A stretch of 64,000 nt of DNA from Nyssa sinensis (taxonomy: Eukaryota; Streptophyta; Magnoliopsida; Cornales; Nyssaceae): NCBI GenBank assembly GCA_008638375.1, contig CM018031.1:64862688-64926687 (forward strand), read 5' to 3'. This document shows positions 22,724-34,567 of the stretch, piece by piece. The translations under genes and the position numbers were made by a program. The notes beneath the pieces were generated by a model, which was not told the DNA's origin, did not search any database, and saw only the letters and a program-made list of their open reading frames with translations. How positions within the stretch are numbered: position 1 is the stretch's first letter; each line of letters starts with the position of its first letter.

Positions 22724-24316
22724 ATGGCTCCCAGCTTTCGTCCTAAAAAGAATTCCCAAAACCCTCAAATTCAACCTCTTACTGGAAAGGGAAGGGGACA
22801 AACACCCAATCATTTATAACAATAATTTGATCGGATTCAACGACAATCTGATTAGATGCAGGAATAACTCACTGCCATGTCACAAGCTTTGGTTTCACTA
22901 GCTTGGAACCAGTGGAGTAACCCTCTTCCTCCTCCTACTGACGTTGTTCATAAAGGAATTCAGCCTCCTGCCACCATCACCACGGGTGGAGGATCTCCCA
23001 ACGAGGAATTGCCTAACATACAATTAGTATACCCCTATGGTACCTCTCATATAAGGGTTGATCCCCAGACGTCAACAGTCGTAGGGAAAGGAATGCCCAC
23101 GTTTCGTCTTGCTATCCACTATCATAGCAGAATGAGGATACCAACTCTAATGGCCTCTGGAGCCAATCCAGCGCCGCAAGAATTCCAACCTCTCGAGATT
23201 CTAGTCCCCTCAATCTTGAAAGAGTAACATCCTCCTGCTAACACCGGACAAATTCCTCCATTGAGTTAAGGATCTAAAGGCGTGGGACAAGATCAATAAC
23301 GGGTACTCGTCACACAACAAGTCTTACCCAAAGCCCCTTAGAAGGTAGAGGAGATAACAGACTTCCAAGATCAGACGATCTCAACTAGAGGGTTTCGTAC
23401 CCCTCCATATCAAGACGAGCTAAGTAAATTGTTCGGTAGGTTCTCTACGTCATTTACCTCTGACATAATGGAAGAAGAACAACCCAAAAAGTTCATTGTC
23501 CCAAAATTCACCCTCTACGATGGGTTTAAGGACCCTAGGGACCATCTATCTCACTATCAACATACAATGGCTTTCCATGGAGCTACCGATGCCTTCATGT
23601 GTCGAAATTTTGTGACGAGCCTCAAGGGTACCGCCCTTAAGTGGTTCCACAACCTCCCCTAAAAATCGATCAACAATTTCTATGAGCTTAGTAGGCTATT
23701 TCTTGACCGATTCTTAACTAATAGGAAGTTGAGAAAGAACCAAAATTCTTGCTAATTATAAAGCAAACAAAGGGAGAATCACTTCAGGAGTACATAGCTC
23801 GTTTTAACACAGAGCTCATAGAGATAACCGATTACAACCCAAGCTTCCTAGTAGCTGTCCTCACTTCAAGCCTTGGGCCTGGACGCTTCCAGGATTCCTT
23901 GACCAAAAATCCTCCTATCGATACGATAACACTCGTGGAACGAGCATGGAAGTATATTAATCTTGATGATTCAAAAACCTCTTTCTAAAAAGCAAAAAAA
24001 AAAAAAGCTCAAAAGGATGAAAAATTTCAGAAGAGTGATAACAATGCTAACAAGAAGATGATTAGGAGCCCTGACAAGAGAACAACACCAAGAGCCCAAA
24101 ACAATTCTAACTCTGGGAGTTATGGGACTTACACCCCTCTGAATGCTTCTCTTACCCACATACTCCAATAGATCCATATTCGTGAAAACTTGAGGTGGCC
24201 AGAGCCACTAAAAAGCCACCCCGAGTCAAGAAATCATAACAAATATTGTGATTTCTATAAAGAGCACAGACACACAACCGAGGAATGTAGAGCTCTCATG
24301 CAAGAAATAGAGGTTG
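22724..24316 (+). pseudogene. Gag of element T, broken
   Basis: Starts at ATG 22724 (MAPSFRPKKN). The capsid-type retrotransposon gag domain reads at 23429-23988: FIVPKFTLYDGFKDPRDHL, then ALKWFHNLP, then ESLQEYIARF and SSLGPGRFQDSL. It is split by a stop after HNLP and a frame change near 23700. A knuckle-like CDFYKEHRHTTEEC lies at about 24256-24297. In an intact element Gag packages the genomic RNA. Frame breaks at several points make this copy non-functional. It runs in frame into RNase H at the deletion joint near 24316. Confidence 0.85.
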
Positions 24317-24729
24317 AACCACTTTTGTACTTAGCTGTGTCAGAAAGTGACATCAACTCTACGTTAGTTAGGGAAGACAAGGGAAGTCAGATGCCTATCT
24401 TTTACATCAACAAGGCACTTCTGGACATCGAGACGAGGTACTCCGAAATTGAAAAACTGGCTTTAGCCTTAGTAACATCCATTCTGAAGCTCAAACTATA
24501 TTTTCAAGCCCATCCCATCATAATCCCTACATCTTATCCTTTAAAATTAGTCCTACATAAACCCAAATTTTCGGGACAACTGGTCAAATGGTCAATAGAA
24601 CTGGAAGAATTTGACATATCCTATGTATCACAGACTGCTATTAAAGGCCAAGTATTAGCATACTTTATAGTAGCACTCACTAGAACACAACATTCGAAAG
24701 CTCAAGCTGCTATAGACACTTCGGTATAG
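24317..24729 (+). pseudogene. RNase H of element T fused to the gag end
   Basis: Reads LLYLAVSESDINSTLVREDKG, then FYINKALLDIETRYSEIEKL, then LVKWSIELEEFDISY and TAIKGQVLAYF, the usual gypsy RNase H and its connection region. The frame is continuous from the gag zinc knuckle (open from 24190). Protease and RT have therefore been removed by a deletion that kept the frame. It ends at a single TAG (24727-24729), after which the same frame continues into the second RNase H. Confidence 0.85.
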
Positions 24730-25083
24730 CTACTTTACACTGATGGTTCATCTATCGACAAGGGCTCTAGAGTAGGTATAATATTTCAGTCCCCCGATGG
24801 GATCGTAACTAAAAAAGTTACCAGCTTGGGATTTAGAGCCTCTAACAATGAAGCCGAGTACGAAGCACTTATCCTTAAGATGAAATTGGCTCTAGATGTG
24901 AAGCTCTGAATCTTGATGCATTCTTTGACTCTCAACTTGTGGTGAGTCAAGTTTTGGGAGAATTTTTCATCAAAGACAACATAATTACCAGATATTCAGA
25001 GCTAGTGGAATCACTAAAGCAGTCTTTCCACAAATTCACTATTTCAGAATATTGAAAGAAACTAAAACTCCAGGGTTGACGCT
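24730..25083 (+). pseudogene. Second (archaeal-type) RNase H of element T
   Basis: In the frame of the preceding RNase H: LLYTDGSSIDKGSRVGIIF, then SNNEAEYEALILKMKLAL. The DGSS and NNEAEYEAL motifs are the signature of the extra RNase H domain of Tat elements. A frame break follows ALDVKL near 24907. The first catalytic Asp and the Glu of EAEYEAL are still present. Confidence 0.8.
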
Positions 25084-25204
25084 TTAGTAAATATGGCCTC
25101 CCATCTCAAGCCAGAAAGGGACTCAATGGTAAAAATCTCCTACCAAGCAAAACCTAGTACTAAGGTAATGCAGGTCCCTTCAAATTTCAAAACAACCTCA
25201 GAGT

Positions 25205-26430
25205 TTGATTACTCCCATCATCCAATATCTAAAGGAGGGGTTGCTTCTAAAGGAAAGGAATCATGCCAAGAGAATTCGAATTAGGGCAACTCGGTATTTA
25301 ATTCTTAAAGAAAAGCTTTACCGAAGGTCCTACACACAGCCTCTCTTACGATGTTCAACTCCAGAAGAATTTCACTATGTCCTAGCCAAGATACATGAGG
25401 GGATCTATGACAACCATAATGGCAGTAGAACCATAGCCCATCGAGCACTAACTCGGGGCTACTATTGGCCCGGTATGCTAAAAACATGCTAGGGAATATG
25501 TATAGAAGTGTAATAAATGTCAATGTTTCGTCTTATATCAATATCAACCTTATCACGAACTCATCCCTATCGCGAGTCCTTGGCCCTTCAGCCAATAGGG
25601 AATGGACATTGTAAGGCCATTGCTAAAAGCCCCTCAGAATAGGAGATTCCTGCTAGTCACCATTGACTATTTTTCTAAATGGGTAGAAGCTGAACCACTG
25701 ACCCATATAATAGAGGTAGAAGTAAAGAATTTTACTTAGAAAAATATAGTATACAGGTTCAGTACACTCCGCATCATTATTTTGGATAATGGGACGTAGT
25801 TTGCTGGAAATGTATTAATAAAGTTCTGTAAAGACCTGCACATCAGTCACCACTTCTCCTCTCCAGGGAATCCTCAAGCTAATGGGCAGACCGAAGTTAC
25901 CAACCGCACCATTCTCGAGGCAATTAAGAGAAGGTTGGAGGAAGCTAAGGAAAGATAGGTTGAAGAACTCTCCGGAGTACTTTAGGCCTACCGAACCACT
26001 AAAAGAACCTCAATTTTCAAAACACCATTTTCACTCGCCTATGGTATCGAAACAATCATTCCTGTCGAAATTGGCATGCCAACCCTTAAAACAGATTGCT
26101 TTGACTAAGAGGCCAATAGCTAACAGCTTGTAGAAAACCTAGACCTACTAGAAGAAAGGCATGAGCAAACTTGGATTAGGACTGAAGCCTACCAACGAAG
26201 AATGTCTAAATGCTTTAACTAGGGGTTAAAACCCATCAATTTTCAGCTCAGAGATCTCGTCCTAAGAAGGGTATTTCCAAACACTAAAGATCCCACCATG
26301 TGAAAGTTCTTCCCTAATTGGGAAAGGACCTTACAAAATAACTAAGATCGTCAGACCTTCGACTTATTGGTTGGAAGATTGAACTAAGAAGCCTGTACCC
26401 AGACCTTGGAACATCGAACATTTACGCAAG
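25205..26430 (+). pseudogene. Integrase of element T, broken
   Basis: The H2C2-type N-terminal region reads near 25370-25545 (HEGIYDNHNGSRTIAHRAL, then YYWPGM). In the catalytic core, VTIDYFSKWVEAE lies near 25657-25695, ILDNGT near 25780-25797 and PQANGQTEVTNR near 25874-25909, so all three acidic residues are present. The C-terminal region includes QLRDLVLRRVF near 26248-26280. Stops occur after NFT, NGT, KER and GVL. The intact enzyme would insert the cDNA with a 5-bp target duplication, as seen here. Confidence 0.88.
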
Positions 26431-26454
26431 TATTATCAATAAAAAATTACTTTT

Positions 26455-27190
26455 GATTCACTTCAGAGTTTGTTATCAATGTACAGACCCCTAAAAGCCT
26501 TGCATCCATTACAAGTGTTGCATGTATGGTCCATTTCACTCAATGTACAGATCCCTAAAAGCCTTGTATCCATTACAAGTGCTACAGGTCATTTCACTTA
26601 ATGTACAGACCCCTAAAAGCCTTGTATCCATTACAAGTGCTATACGTCTGGTCCATTTCATTTAATGTACAGACCCCTAAAAACCTTGTATTTATTATAA
26701 GTGCTGTAGGTCTGGTCCATTTCTCTCAATGTATAGACCCCTAAAAGCCTCGTATCCATTACAAGTGCTACAGGCCTGATCTATTTTATCAATGCACAGG
26801 CCCCTAAAAGTCTTGTATCCATTATAAGTGTTACAGGTCTAGTTCATTTTACTCAATTTACAAACCCCTAAAAGCCTTGTATCCAGTACAAGTGGTGTAG
26901 GTCTGGTCCATTAAATCAATTTATAGATCCCTAAAGGTCTCAAGTTCAATACAAGTACTCAAGACCTTGTAATCATTACGAGTGTTATGGGTCTGGTTTA
27001 TTTTTCTCATTCTCCAAACCTCTTGAAAGCCCTTGTTTTATTTACAAGTGTTATAGGTCCCTATATCTTAAATTATTAGTATGCAGACACTTGAGAAACC
27101 TTGTTTTAATAATAAGTGTTATGGTTCTGTATATCTTACTTTTTAGACCTCTGAAATAGCTTATGAGTGCTTTGGAGTCTCTAAAGAGCT
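26455..27190. repeat. Tandem array of about 62-bp units
   Basis: About eleven units, each containing CAGACCCCTAAAAGCCTTG, a TCCATTACAAGTGCT part and a GGTCTGGTCCATTT part. The first units are nearly identical; units after about 26900 are increasingly diverged. The array lies between integrase and the antisense gene of element T. Arrays at this place are known in some Tat/Ogre-type elements. Confidence 0.88.
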
Positions 27191-27344
27191 TATGTTTTCT
27201 ACTGGCCTGGATATTGAAGACAGATATACCACAAAGATACTAAACAAAGATACAAGTTCTAGAATGAGTGAAATTTTATATATTAGCCCAAAAATGGAAA
27301 AATTACAAGATCAGAAAAACAGAAGAAAGAAAAAAAGTTACAAA

Positions 27345-29276
27345 AATCCTAACTAATGATCCTCGGTATAAGGGGCTTCTCCCTCGGGATCTACAGATTC
27401 CACTGGGGCGACCTCAGGAGGACTCGACGCAGGTTCATCCACTGAAACCTCATTTACTCTTGAGATGTCGAGGTCAGGATACAACTTTTGGATCTTTCTC
27501 TTAAAAGTTTCATATCCATGATCTGCAAACTCTCCACCAAGCCTCTACACCTCTTCCTTGAGGGCCTTTTCTATCTTATCTCTCACCATTTGCACATTAG
27601 TGGTAAGCCTCTTAGTAGCAACAACATCAGCCTTTTCCTTCTCTTTCTTTAGAGTCTCCAACTCTGAAGCCAAAGTGTTCTTCTATGACTCTAGAATAGC
27701 AACGGTGGTGAGAGACTCATTCAGCTTCTCCTTAAAAGAAAGAGATGCAGAACGAGCGGTCCTAAGCTGAAGCCTATTTTCGTCCAGCTCAGCTTGAAGT
27801 TTGTTTTCCCATTCTGATTCTTTGGGGCATTCCATGATGGTAGCCATGGCATGAACCACCTACAAACAAATAAAAATTAGATAAGTCAGTAAGGACAAAA
27901 GTTAAAGAAATATATGAAATTGACTAAGGCACAGGTCAGGACAATCTTACCCTCTATGGGAGACCAAGAGGTCCTTAGCGATCTTCTGAGGCTTTAGACC
28001 CTTGAAGCGACCGGTAGCCGAGCTCCAAGCTTCCTCGTAGGCCCTTTTTATGGCTACCTCCCCGGTTTCAGCCATGGCCACCCTTGGAGAAACTCCGCCC
28101 ATCTTCCATTTTCCTCGGGATCTAAACTGCGCTATGGGAGCTGGAGGTGGTGGAAGCTCACGTCGTATGATAGGTAAAGCCAACTCCTCCGATATCATAC
28201 ATTCAGGGGAACTGGATCCCCTTGCCTCGGTCCTCCTCTTTTTCTAGGGAGGAGCTTGTGCAGCAAAGGTGGACGTTCCCCCAACTTGCTTAGGTTCAGG
28301 CGTCTAGCTTGTCAAGACGGTCTTTTTCAGAATCTCTGACTTATCCTTCACTAGTCCGGCATCCATGAAGTTCTAGAAGGTAAATACCTTGCCGTGAGGA
28401 TGGTCTTGAGGGTGAAAAAGTCTCCTATATTTTTCTTGTAGGTCGGGAGTGGAAATCGACCTTCTCCAAGTCTTCTTATCTATGATAATAGAAATTTAGA
28501 AAAAGCATTAGTCAAGTCAGAAGGATAGTACGATGTTAAAATTAGCATCTAGAGATTTGTAAGCTCACCCTTAAAATCGGTGTGCCGAGGAAAAAAATTG
28601 TTTCTGTTCTCGAAGTCTTCATATTCCCAGCACCATTGACATAGAACTACCACTTCTTCCATGTTTTGTTGGAAGTAGGTACCAAGGTCAACAGCTTAAA
28701 TCTCTTTTCAAAAGACATATAGAACATCCCCCTGACTTCAGGTACTTCATATCCATGTTACTTTTAATAAGGTTCAGATCTACTTTGACTTCGTTTTGGT
28801 GACCTAAGACTAAGAAGGCCATTAATTGCCTCTAATTGTTAATGTTCAGTTCGGTAGGGCAGATCTTGAACCAACTAAAAACTCGTTCACTAGAGGGTAG
28901 AGAAGGAAATGTACACTAATCTCAAACCATTCACGATAAACATAGATCTCTCATATCTCGATATCCGATGAGTGATCTACAGCCCTCGGTATCCTACAAG
29001 ACACATTTGGAGAAAAATCAAAATTGATTTTAGGGCATCTAGCATGCCTTCAGTCATGGCGCTCTCGCTTTCCTCTCTCTTAGGAGGTTTGCTCGATGAG
29101 TCGACCTCTCTATCCCTAGTCTCTAGGTGCGCTTCAATTAGAAGCACTCCCGAACTGTCACCTAAAGCATTCCTAACTTTATCACTCGAAATAGGGCCTA
29201 ATACCCTATGATCACCTACTTTTACCACTTCCTTCTCTTCCTCTCCCGTGCTTGAATAAGCATCAAAAGTAGACAT
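27345..29276 (-). pseudogene. Antisense accessory gene of element T, with introns
   Basis: On the strand opposite to gag-pol, a start MSTFDAYSSTGEEEKEVV (29276) leads into a degraded block near 28760-28960. That block reads EWFEISVHFLLYPLVNEFL, then GSRSALPN, then TIRGN. From memory it fits the plant 'putative gypsy type transposon' domain (PF04195-like). A charged coiled-coil part follows (27560-27850: ENKLQAELDENRLQLRT, then KEKLNESLTT). Intron acceptors are visible on the minus strand (TTATTTGTTTGTAG|GTGG near 27860, TTATCATAG|ATAAG near 28480). Introns survive because they are antisense to the genomic RNA. Function is unknown; such genes have been reported in Tat-lineage elements. Confidence 0.65.
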
Positions 29277-29706
29277 CCTTATAAATAAACCAAAAAATGA
29301 GGAAAAGGACAAAAACAAAAGACAAAATAGAAACAAAAAAGATGGAAAGGTATTTTTTCACAACTGGCCGGAAACTTAAAGGTTGATCATAGAAATTACC
29401 TTGGGGCCTTCTTTTTGCTCAAAATTACACTTGGTATGTTAGAGAGTTTGTAAAAGACTTTTCTTAGGGAGATTTCTCCTATTTATAAGACCGCCCAAGG
29501 AGGGGAGACATTTATGGCCCTAAAATCCTAATCAACGGTTGATCGATAATGGCCTCAGTTATCCAATTGGCGGCTAATGCAATGATGAGGCTTTAACTGT
29601 CCCATCAAAGACTGTTTTATCAGAATGTGTAATAGCGTATTTATGAAAATACGCGTGACTCTTTAGAAACCCTAACCTCAGCTCTGATGGGTCTCCTAGA
29701 ATTGAG

Positions 29707-29721
29707 GCTTCGGGGGGTAGC
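29707..29721 (+). promoter_or_regulatory. Polypurine tract of element T
   Basis: GGCTTCGGGGGGTAGC lies directly before the 3' LTR. The same GGGGGG(A)GTAGC ending precedes the TRIM LTRs at 18345-18362, which together with the shared primer site suggests a related replication machinery. Confidence 0.7.
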
Positions 29722-30182
29722 TTATATACGATAAAGTGACAAACATATTTAAAGCATGACAGGTGTATGTATAGAGCTTTTCAGGCTACAGATCAAGAAT
29801 GATTATTTTATCCATATCAAACATGCGTGGGGGGTTAAGAGGTATATGATTCAAAACATAGCACCGCCTTCCATATTCTACCGACCTCAAAATAAGAAAA
29901 CAGGGTTCAATATGGCAACTACTATTTTCGGATATCTTCAAATCCCTACTTTTATGGCTCCTAATCCTATTCAACTTAGGAGATCTACAACCTATAAATA
30001 AGATCATAAGGTAAGCTTTCAAGTCATGTTCAATTCTTCTTTTCAATTACAACCTCTTTTTATTTACTGACTTTATCATCGAAGCGACTAACACCGGAGC
30101 CTTCCCTGTGACTCTCTGATCCTAAGTTCTTGACAGGTAACGAAGGATGGGAGGCCCTTCTGATAAAAAAGAAGCAACATCA
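29722..30182 (+). repeat. 3' LTR of element T
   Basis: 461 bp, ending GCAACATCA next to the ATGGG duplication. The first bases are TTATATACG, so the terminal TG has mutated to TT. Confidence 0.92.
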
Positions 30183-30187
30183 ATGGG

Positions 30188-31788
30188 TTGAAATAAAGTA
30201 AAGCAAAACTAGTCTACAATGAATTAAATAATTTCAAATCTGGGAGCTAAGATACGAGATGGGAAGGGGTTGGGCACCCATTCTGCCCAGTCCGAATGGA
30301 TTGGTCTCAAGTGTTCATCCACAGTCCGAATGGACTGGTCTCAAGTGTTCATCTACAAGGTTTATGTTCTATGACATAAATAAGAGAGAGAATGGGTAGA
30401 AAGAGAAAATAATAATACTTGGTTAAACAGATAAAGTAAACAGAATATGTAAAGTAAATAAATCAAAAGAGAAGAAGAATAGAGAGGGAGATTAATGATA
30501 TGAATAAAATAAGAAAAAGATAAAGTAAATAAGATTAAGGAAAAAGAGCAGACTCGGGCCCATGAGGCGTCCTACATATCCATTCAGATAATAGAATCAG
30601 AGCCAACGTAGTTCTCTAATTCAATTGATTCTATCAAAAGTGATAGGATGAATTGAATTAAGAAAAAAAAGAAGAAAAAAAAAAGGGTAAGGTTTTAGGG
30701 AGCATACCTAATTATTTGTGTTGAACCAAACAAGTCTTGAGCTTGAACTTCTTGGATTGAATATTCAATGGTGTAGAACTTCGTCCTCAATAGATTAAAA
30801 CTTTTTCTTGTGTAGAACAAAGCCTCAAAAATAATATGGAAGAAGAAATAAAGAAGAGATAGAAAAGAGAGAATTATTGTAGCAACATCTGGCTTTTATT
30901 TTTTCTGTCCTTGATTATGGTGGCCAATGGGGTCTTATTTATAGGAAAAAAGTAAGGAGGTTTGATCCAAGGGCTCATAATGAATCTTATAGATGGATGG
31001 CCAAGATTAATGCTTAATGTGCATGCAATTAGATATAGAAATTATTTTTGTGCACAACTCTAAGGAAAATCCCTTAGAAAAAGGAAGGGAGAAAAATTGG
31101 CAAGTATTTGGTGCACAAATCTAGAAAAATTCCTTAGAATAAGGAATGAAGGAAAATTGGCAAGTTTTGGGTGCATACTTATATTTACTATATCACTCCT
31201 AATTCGGTGGAGAATTTAGGGACAAAGAAATTACAAAAATGCTACTAAGGCATTAAAAAAGTCAAAATTGTCCCTAAAGACTAAAATTACCAAATTAACC
31301 CAATATGGGTAAAATGACATGGAAATTACATATATGACCAAAATAACTTATGTGGGACAAGAACATTCTATAATTACCAAAATGTCATCCAAAGGGAAAA
31401 ATTGCACTAATATTACAGAAATACCCCTAGGATGTGAGAAACCTCTAGTATTTACCAAACTACCCTTAAAGGGTAGGGAAAACACTAGAAATGACCAAAA
31501 TACCCTCTATAGAAGAAACGACCAAAATGCCCTTTATAGAAAAAATGACCAAAATGCCCTCTATGGGCAAAATAACCAAAATGTACTCTTTGGACAAAAT
31601 GACCAAAATGCACTCTATGGGAAAAATGACCAAAATGCCCTTAGTGGGCATAATGACCAAAATGCCCCCTATGGGTAAAAAATGTGAAATGATTAAAAAT
31701 ACCCCTAGATGGGATATATTATTGTAACTTCCCAAAAATGGAAAAACTAACTCTATTCAATCATGGGTCTCAAAATGAGGTGTCTACA
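30188..31788 (-). repeat. 3' LTR of gypsy element A
   Basis: On the minus strand it starts TGTAGACACCTCATTTTG (31788 downwards). It continues past a minisatellite, an AT-rich middle and a GGGTGCCCAACCCC block near 30280, into the piece left of element T. The same elements appear in the same order, in the opposite orientation, at 62302-64000. The T(A/G)GGC...CAGTCCGAATGG words (30290-30300) match the very end of the window. Left end unknown, so full length is at least about 1.85 kb without element T. Confidence 0.75.
31494..31690 (-). repeat. 27-bp minisatellite in LTR A
   Basis: Seven units of mostly 27 bp contain ACCAAAATGCCCTCTATGGG. The length is a multiple of three, so all frames stay open and give repeat peptides, but this is not a gene. 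Confidence 0.88.
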
Positions 31789-32440
31789 GATAGCCCATCG
31801 CTAGTAGAGCTTATAAGCAAGTGAATGTCAACACAATAAAATGATGCCCATTTTGGGAATTTGATTATGGAATTGATGTGGTTGGACTCATTCTATAAGA
31901 GATTCCTACGTATCACCTTGGGGTGAATCAGACCGTACGTAGTTCTTAAATGATGAAAAGGGATCAAGAAGGAATGTTATCCTTCGAAAGGATCACCTAA
32001 AAGGAAGATATATTCAAATAGGTTTATGGAATTGCGTCCTCAGACGGCTTATCTAAAAGGAATGTTATCCTAACACGTTGCATGAAAATCTGTGATAAAC
32101 AACTTCACTTAGAAGAAAATGCGATCCTAATAAGTCTTTCATGAGATTATGCCCCTCATAAGATGGGTAATCTACCTAAAAGGAATGCGAATCCTAATAG
32201 GCTTCATGAAATATTGCAATAGATGGCTTATCTGAAAGGAAGGCTATCTTGATAGATTTTTGAAATGTTGCGATAGACGACTTACCTAAAAGAAAACGCG
32301 ATCCTAATAGGTTTTGCGATTCATTGATGATTTTGACTTCCGAGTGTATCTCATTGGTGAGACGACTTGGATCGGGCTCGTCGGGGGACCCATTTTTTAG
32401 TAACTCTATGGAAAAGAATGGCTTCATGCACCATTCATTG
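31789..32440 (-). repeat. Region next to LTR A with 54-bp-like repeats
   Basis: Just inside LTR A (element sense minus) lies a G-rich word GCGATGGGCTATC, probably the purine tract. Between about 31970 and 32330 come four or five diverged units with AAAAGGAATG(T/C)TATCCTAA and a CTCAGACG(G/A)CTTA part. The corresponding, better preserved array of element B is at 61540-62060. Confidence 0.7.
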
Positions 32441-32727
32441 GCTTTAAGCGAGATAATATAGTTTCTTGGAGTATCCATGTGATTGGTTTAAGAAAAATGA
32501 GTCGAATCAACAAGTTTTGACCAAATGGGCCAAACCTTTGTATAAAATTGATATATGGTTGCTTTAATATTGTGACTAGAATTGAGGTATGATGAATTTG
32601 TAAAGAAATTTTGGCAATCATAGATTGAGAATACCAAAAAAGGGCTTTAAATAGGCAAAAATGGCAAAAAAAAAACCAAAATGGGCTAAAATTACAAAAA
32701 AGGGCTGAAATTAGCCTGCCTAGTCAA

Positions 32728-32800
32728 TGTGTGCCGATCGGCACACAGAAGGGTGGGTTTCCAGCTTCTGTGTGCCGACCAACCCCCGTGAGTGCCAATC
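32728..32800. repeat. Palindrome/stem-loop block A1 upstream of the PMD gene
   Basis: TGTGTGCCGATCGGCACACA (32728-32747) is a perfect 20-bp palindrome. Its right half also pairs with 32765-32778: TCGGCACACAGAAG and CTTCTGTGTGCCGA form a perfect 14-bp stem around a 13-base loop. A further partial copy (GTGCCAATCGGCA) ends near 32796. It lies about 210 bases before the ATG of the PMD gene in A. Related blocks occur at 38865, 54510 and 60840. Confidence 0.85.
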
Positions 32801-34567
32801 GGCATTAGGGGGCTTGGGGGCAGGCAATTTGTTAAATGCAACGATTTCTTTATTTTTCTTCACACTTCTCTTCACTTGCTCTCTACCCATCCTTACCCAA
32901 CTTGTGCTAAATTGTGTAGGGACTTAGACTAAATACTTTGGAGTTAGATTGAGCCTCAGGAAGTCCAAACAACACATCTTTTGTAAGAGGATTCGAGATT
33001 TTTTAAAAAAAATGGCAAGTGAAAGTTTTGATGAGTCGGACGCCATATTTGATTTGGACCAAGATTTTGTGGCACCCAGGTTAGTGCTTGGGGGATATTC
33101 AATGTTATAAAGCCCCTCGGAGTGCTCAGAATGACACGAGCTTGGTTCGGGAACCGACTCGACACTTGTCTCACTGTTGTCGCAACGGAGAGATATGAGT
33201 TTCTTGTGTTTTCTTTCGATTACTTTTGGGCATTTTTGCTTTGATTCCACCCTTTTGGTTGGATGAAATGTTGTGTAAAAATGGGGGTTGACCATGCATG
33301 GACATTTCACCCATGTGCTTCTTTGGAGAGTGCATACCACGTGTTTGACAAAATGCCTCAATGGCATCCATCTGCTATTTTTAGGATTTTCTTGCATTTT
33401 TGTTTCGGGTTTGGCATGCTTATGAGTTTCTAACATCATCCAAACTATTTACTTTGTAGGAGGAGTTGGAGATTCGGGATCGTGGCTCGACGGCTGATAT
33501 TGGTGAATAGTGGGCCAACTTACCACCACGGTGCAAGGGCCACATTACCCTAATCGGGTTTTATGCCATTTCTTGACCGACTTTTTCTTGCGGATAGAAA
33601 CTAAAAGGTTCTCTAAGCCTTAGCTGAGCTGATGGTGGGACACTATGAACACATTCCACCTACGTTTCGGTGAGGTCACGCTCACTCCCTTGGATTTTTC
33701 TATGATTATCGGCGACCGTGGGATAGAGATATTCATTGTTGGTCGGCGAAAATTTAGAGATTTTTGGGATGGGTCCCCTAATTTTCCTCTAGTGGTGTGG
33801 CTCAGGTGAAGTATATTTAGGAGGTTTTTTGGCACAAGGAGTGCCGTAACATGGTGGCACAGGATCAGCTGATTAGAGCTTTTATGATTTTTGATTTTTG
33901 GTGGACCCACTTCGCTAATAGTGGGGACACGGTCCACCTTTGGTGCCTTACGACATTAGATGATGTTGCCAACTTTGGTCGGTTTAATTAGGGCGGAGCA
34001 GTGATGGCGGTGCTGTCACGCCCCGAATTCCAACGAACCCGAGGCGCGAGTAACGAGACAAAAGAAAATAAAAATAATAAGGAAATAAAGACGATTAAAT
34101 AGAATTACATACATTCCGTGCACTATTCTGATACATACACGAGGTCTGGTCCATTCGTTCACAACATACAAAATAAGATACAATCTCGGGCTTATGCCCT
34201 TATACAATATCAAAAGTGCCCCTTGGGCCTAACATAGTTCCTAGTCAGCTCATCTCCCCGTCTCGTACAGTTGGGACATCATCTGAAATGTTGCCCCACT
34301 AAAGGGGTCAGCTCAATATGCTGGTACAATATAATGCTAATGCAAGAAACAAAATTAAGGGCGTGGCATGTGCAAGTGTACAGTTATATCTACATGGCAT
34401 TCAACATCATGAATACAATATACTAGCAATAATCTGCATGTCATCCATATTATCCATGCAATGCAGTAACAATGCCTATGAAACACCCACACCACTCTAT
34501 GCCACAATCATGTCAAATCTATGCCATGTCCATATCAACTCATGTAATGTAATGTAATACAATGTAA

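Larger units (their letters stand above)
22197..30182 (+). mobile_element. Tat-like Ty3/gypsy retrotransposon, internally deleted (element T)
   Basis: Two LTRs (22197-22636 and 29722-30182) bound a 7986-bp element. The pentamer ATGGG is duplicated perfectly outside (22192-22196 and 30183-30187). Inside, in order, are a primer site, gag, RNase H, a second RNase H, integrase, an array of about 62-bp repeats, an antisense accessory gene, a purine tract and the 3' LTR. The double RNase H and the antisense gene before the 3' LTR are features of the Tat lineage. Protease and the RT core are missing. All frames carry stops. It lies inside the 3' LTR of element A and so is younger than A. Confidence 0.9.

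Noticed and set aside
26455..27190. Regularly spaced repeats resembling a CRISPR array
   Set aside because: Units are contiguous tandem copies of about 62 bp that diverge gradually, without unique spacers, in a plant retrotransposon.
27558..28247. Plus-strand open frames within element T
   Set aside because: Shadows of the antisense accessory gene, which has the coiled-coil pattern and splice sites on the minus strand.
31319..31727. Open frames with NDQNALYG-type and TKMPSMGK-type repeat peptides
   Set aside because: They arise from a 27-bp minisatellite inside LTR A, which leaves all frames open; both strands give similar repeat peptides.
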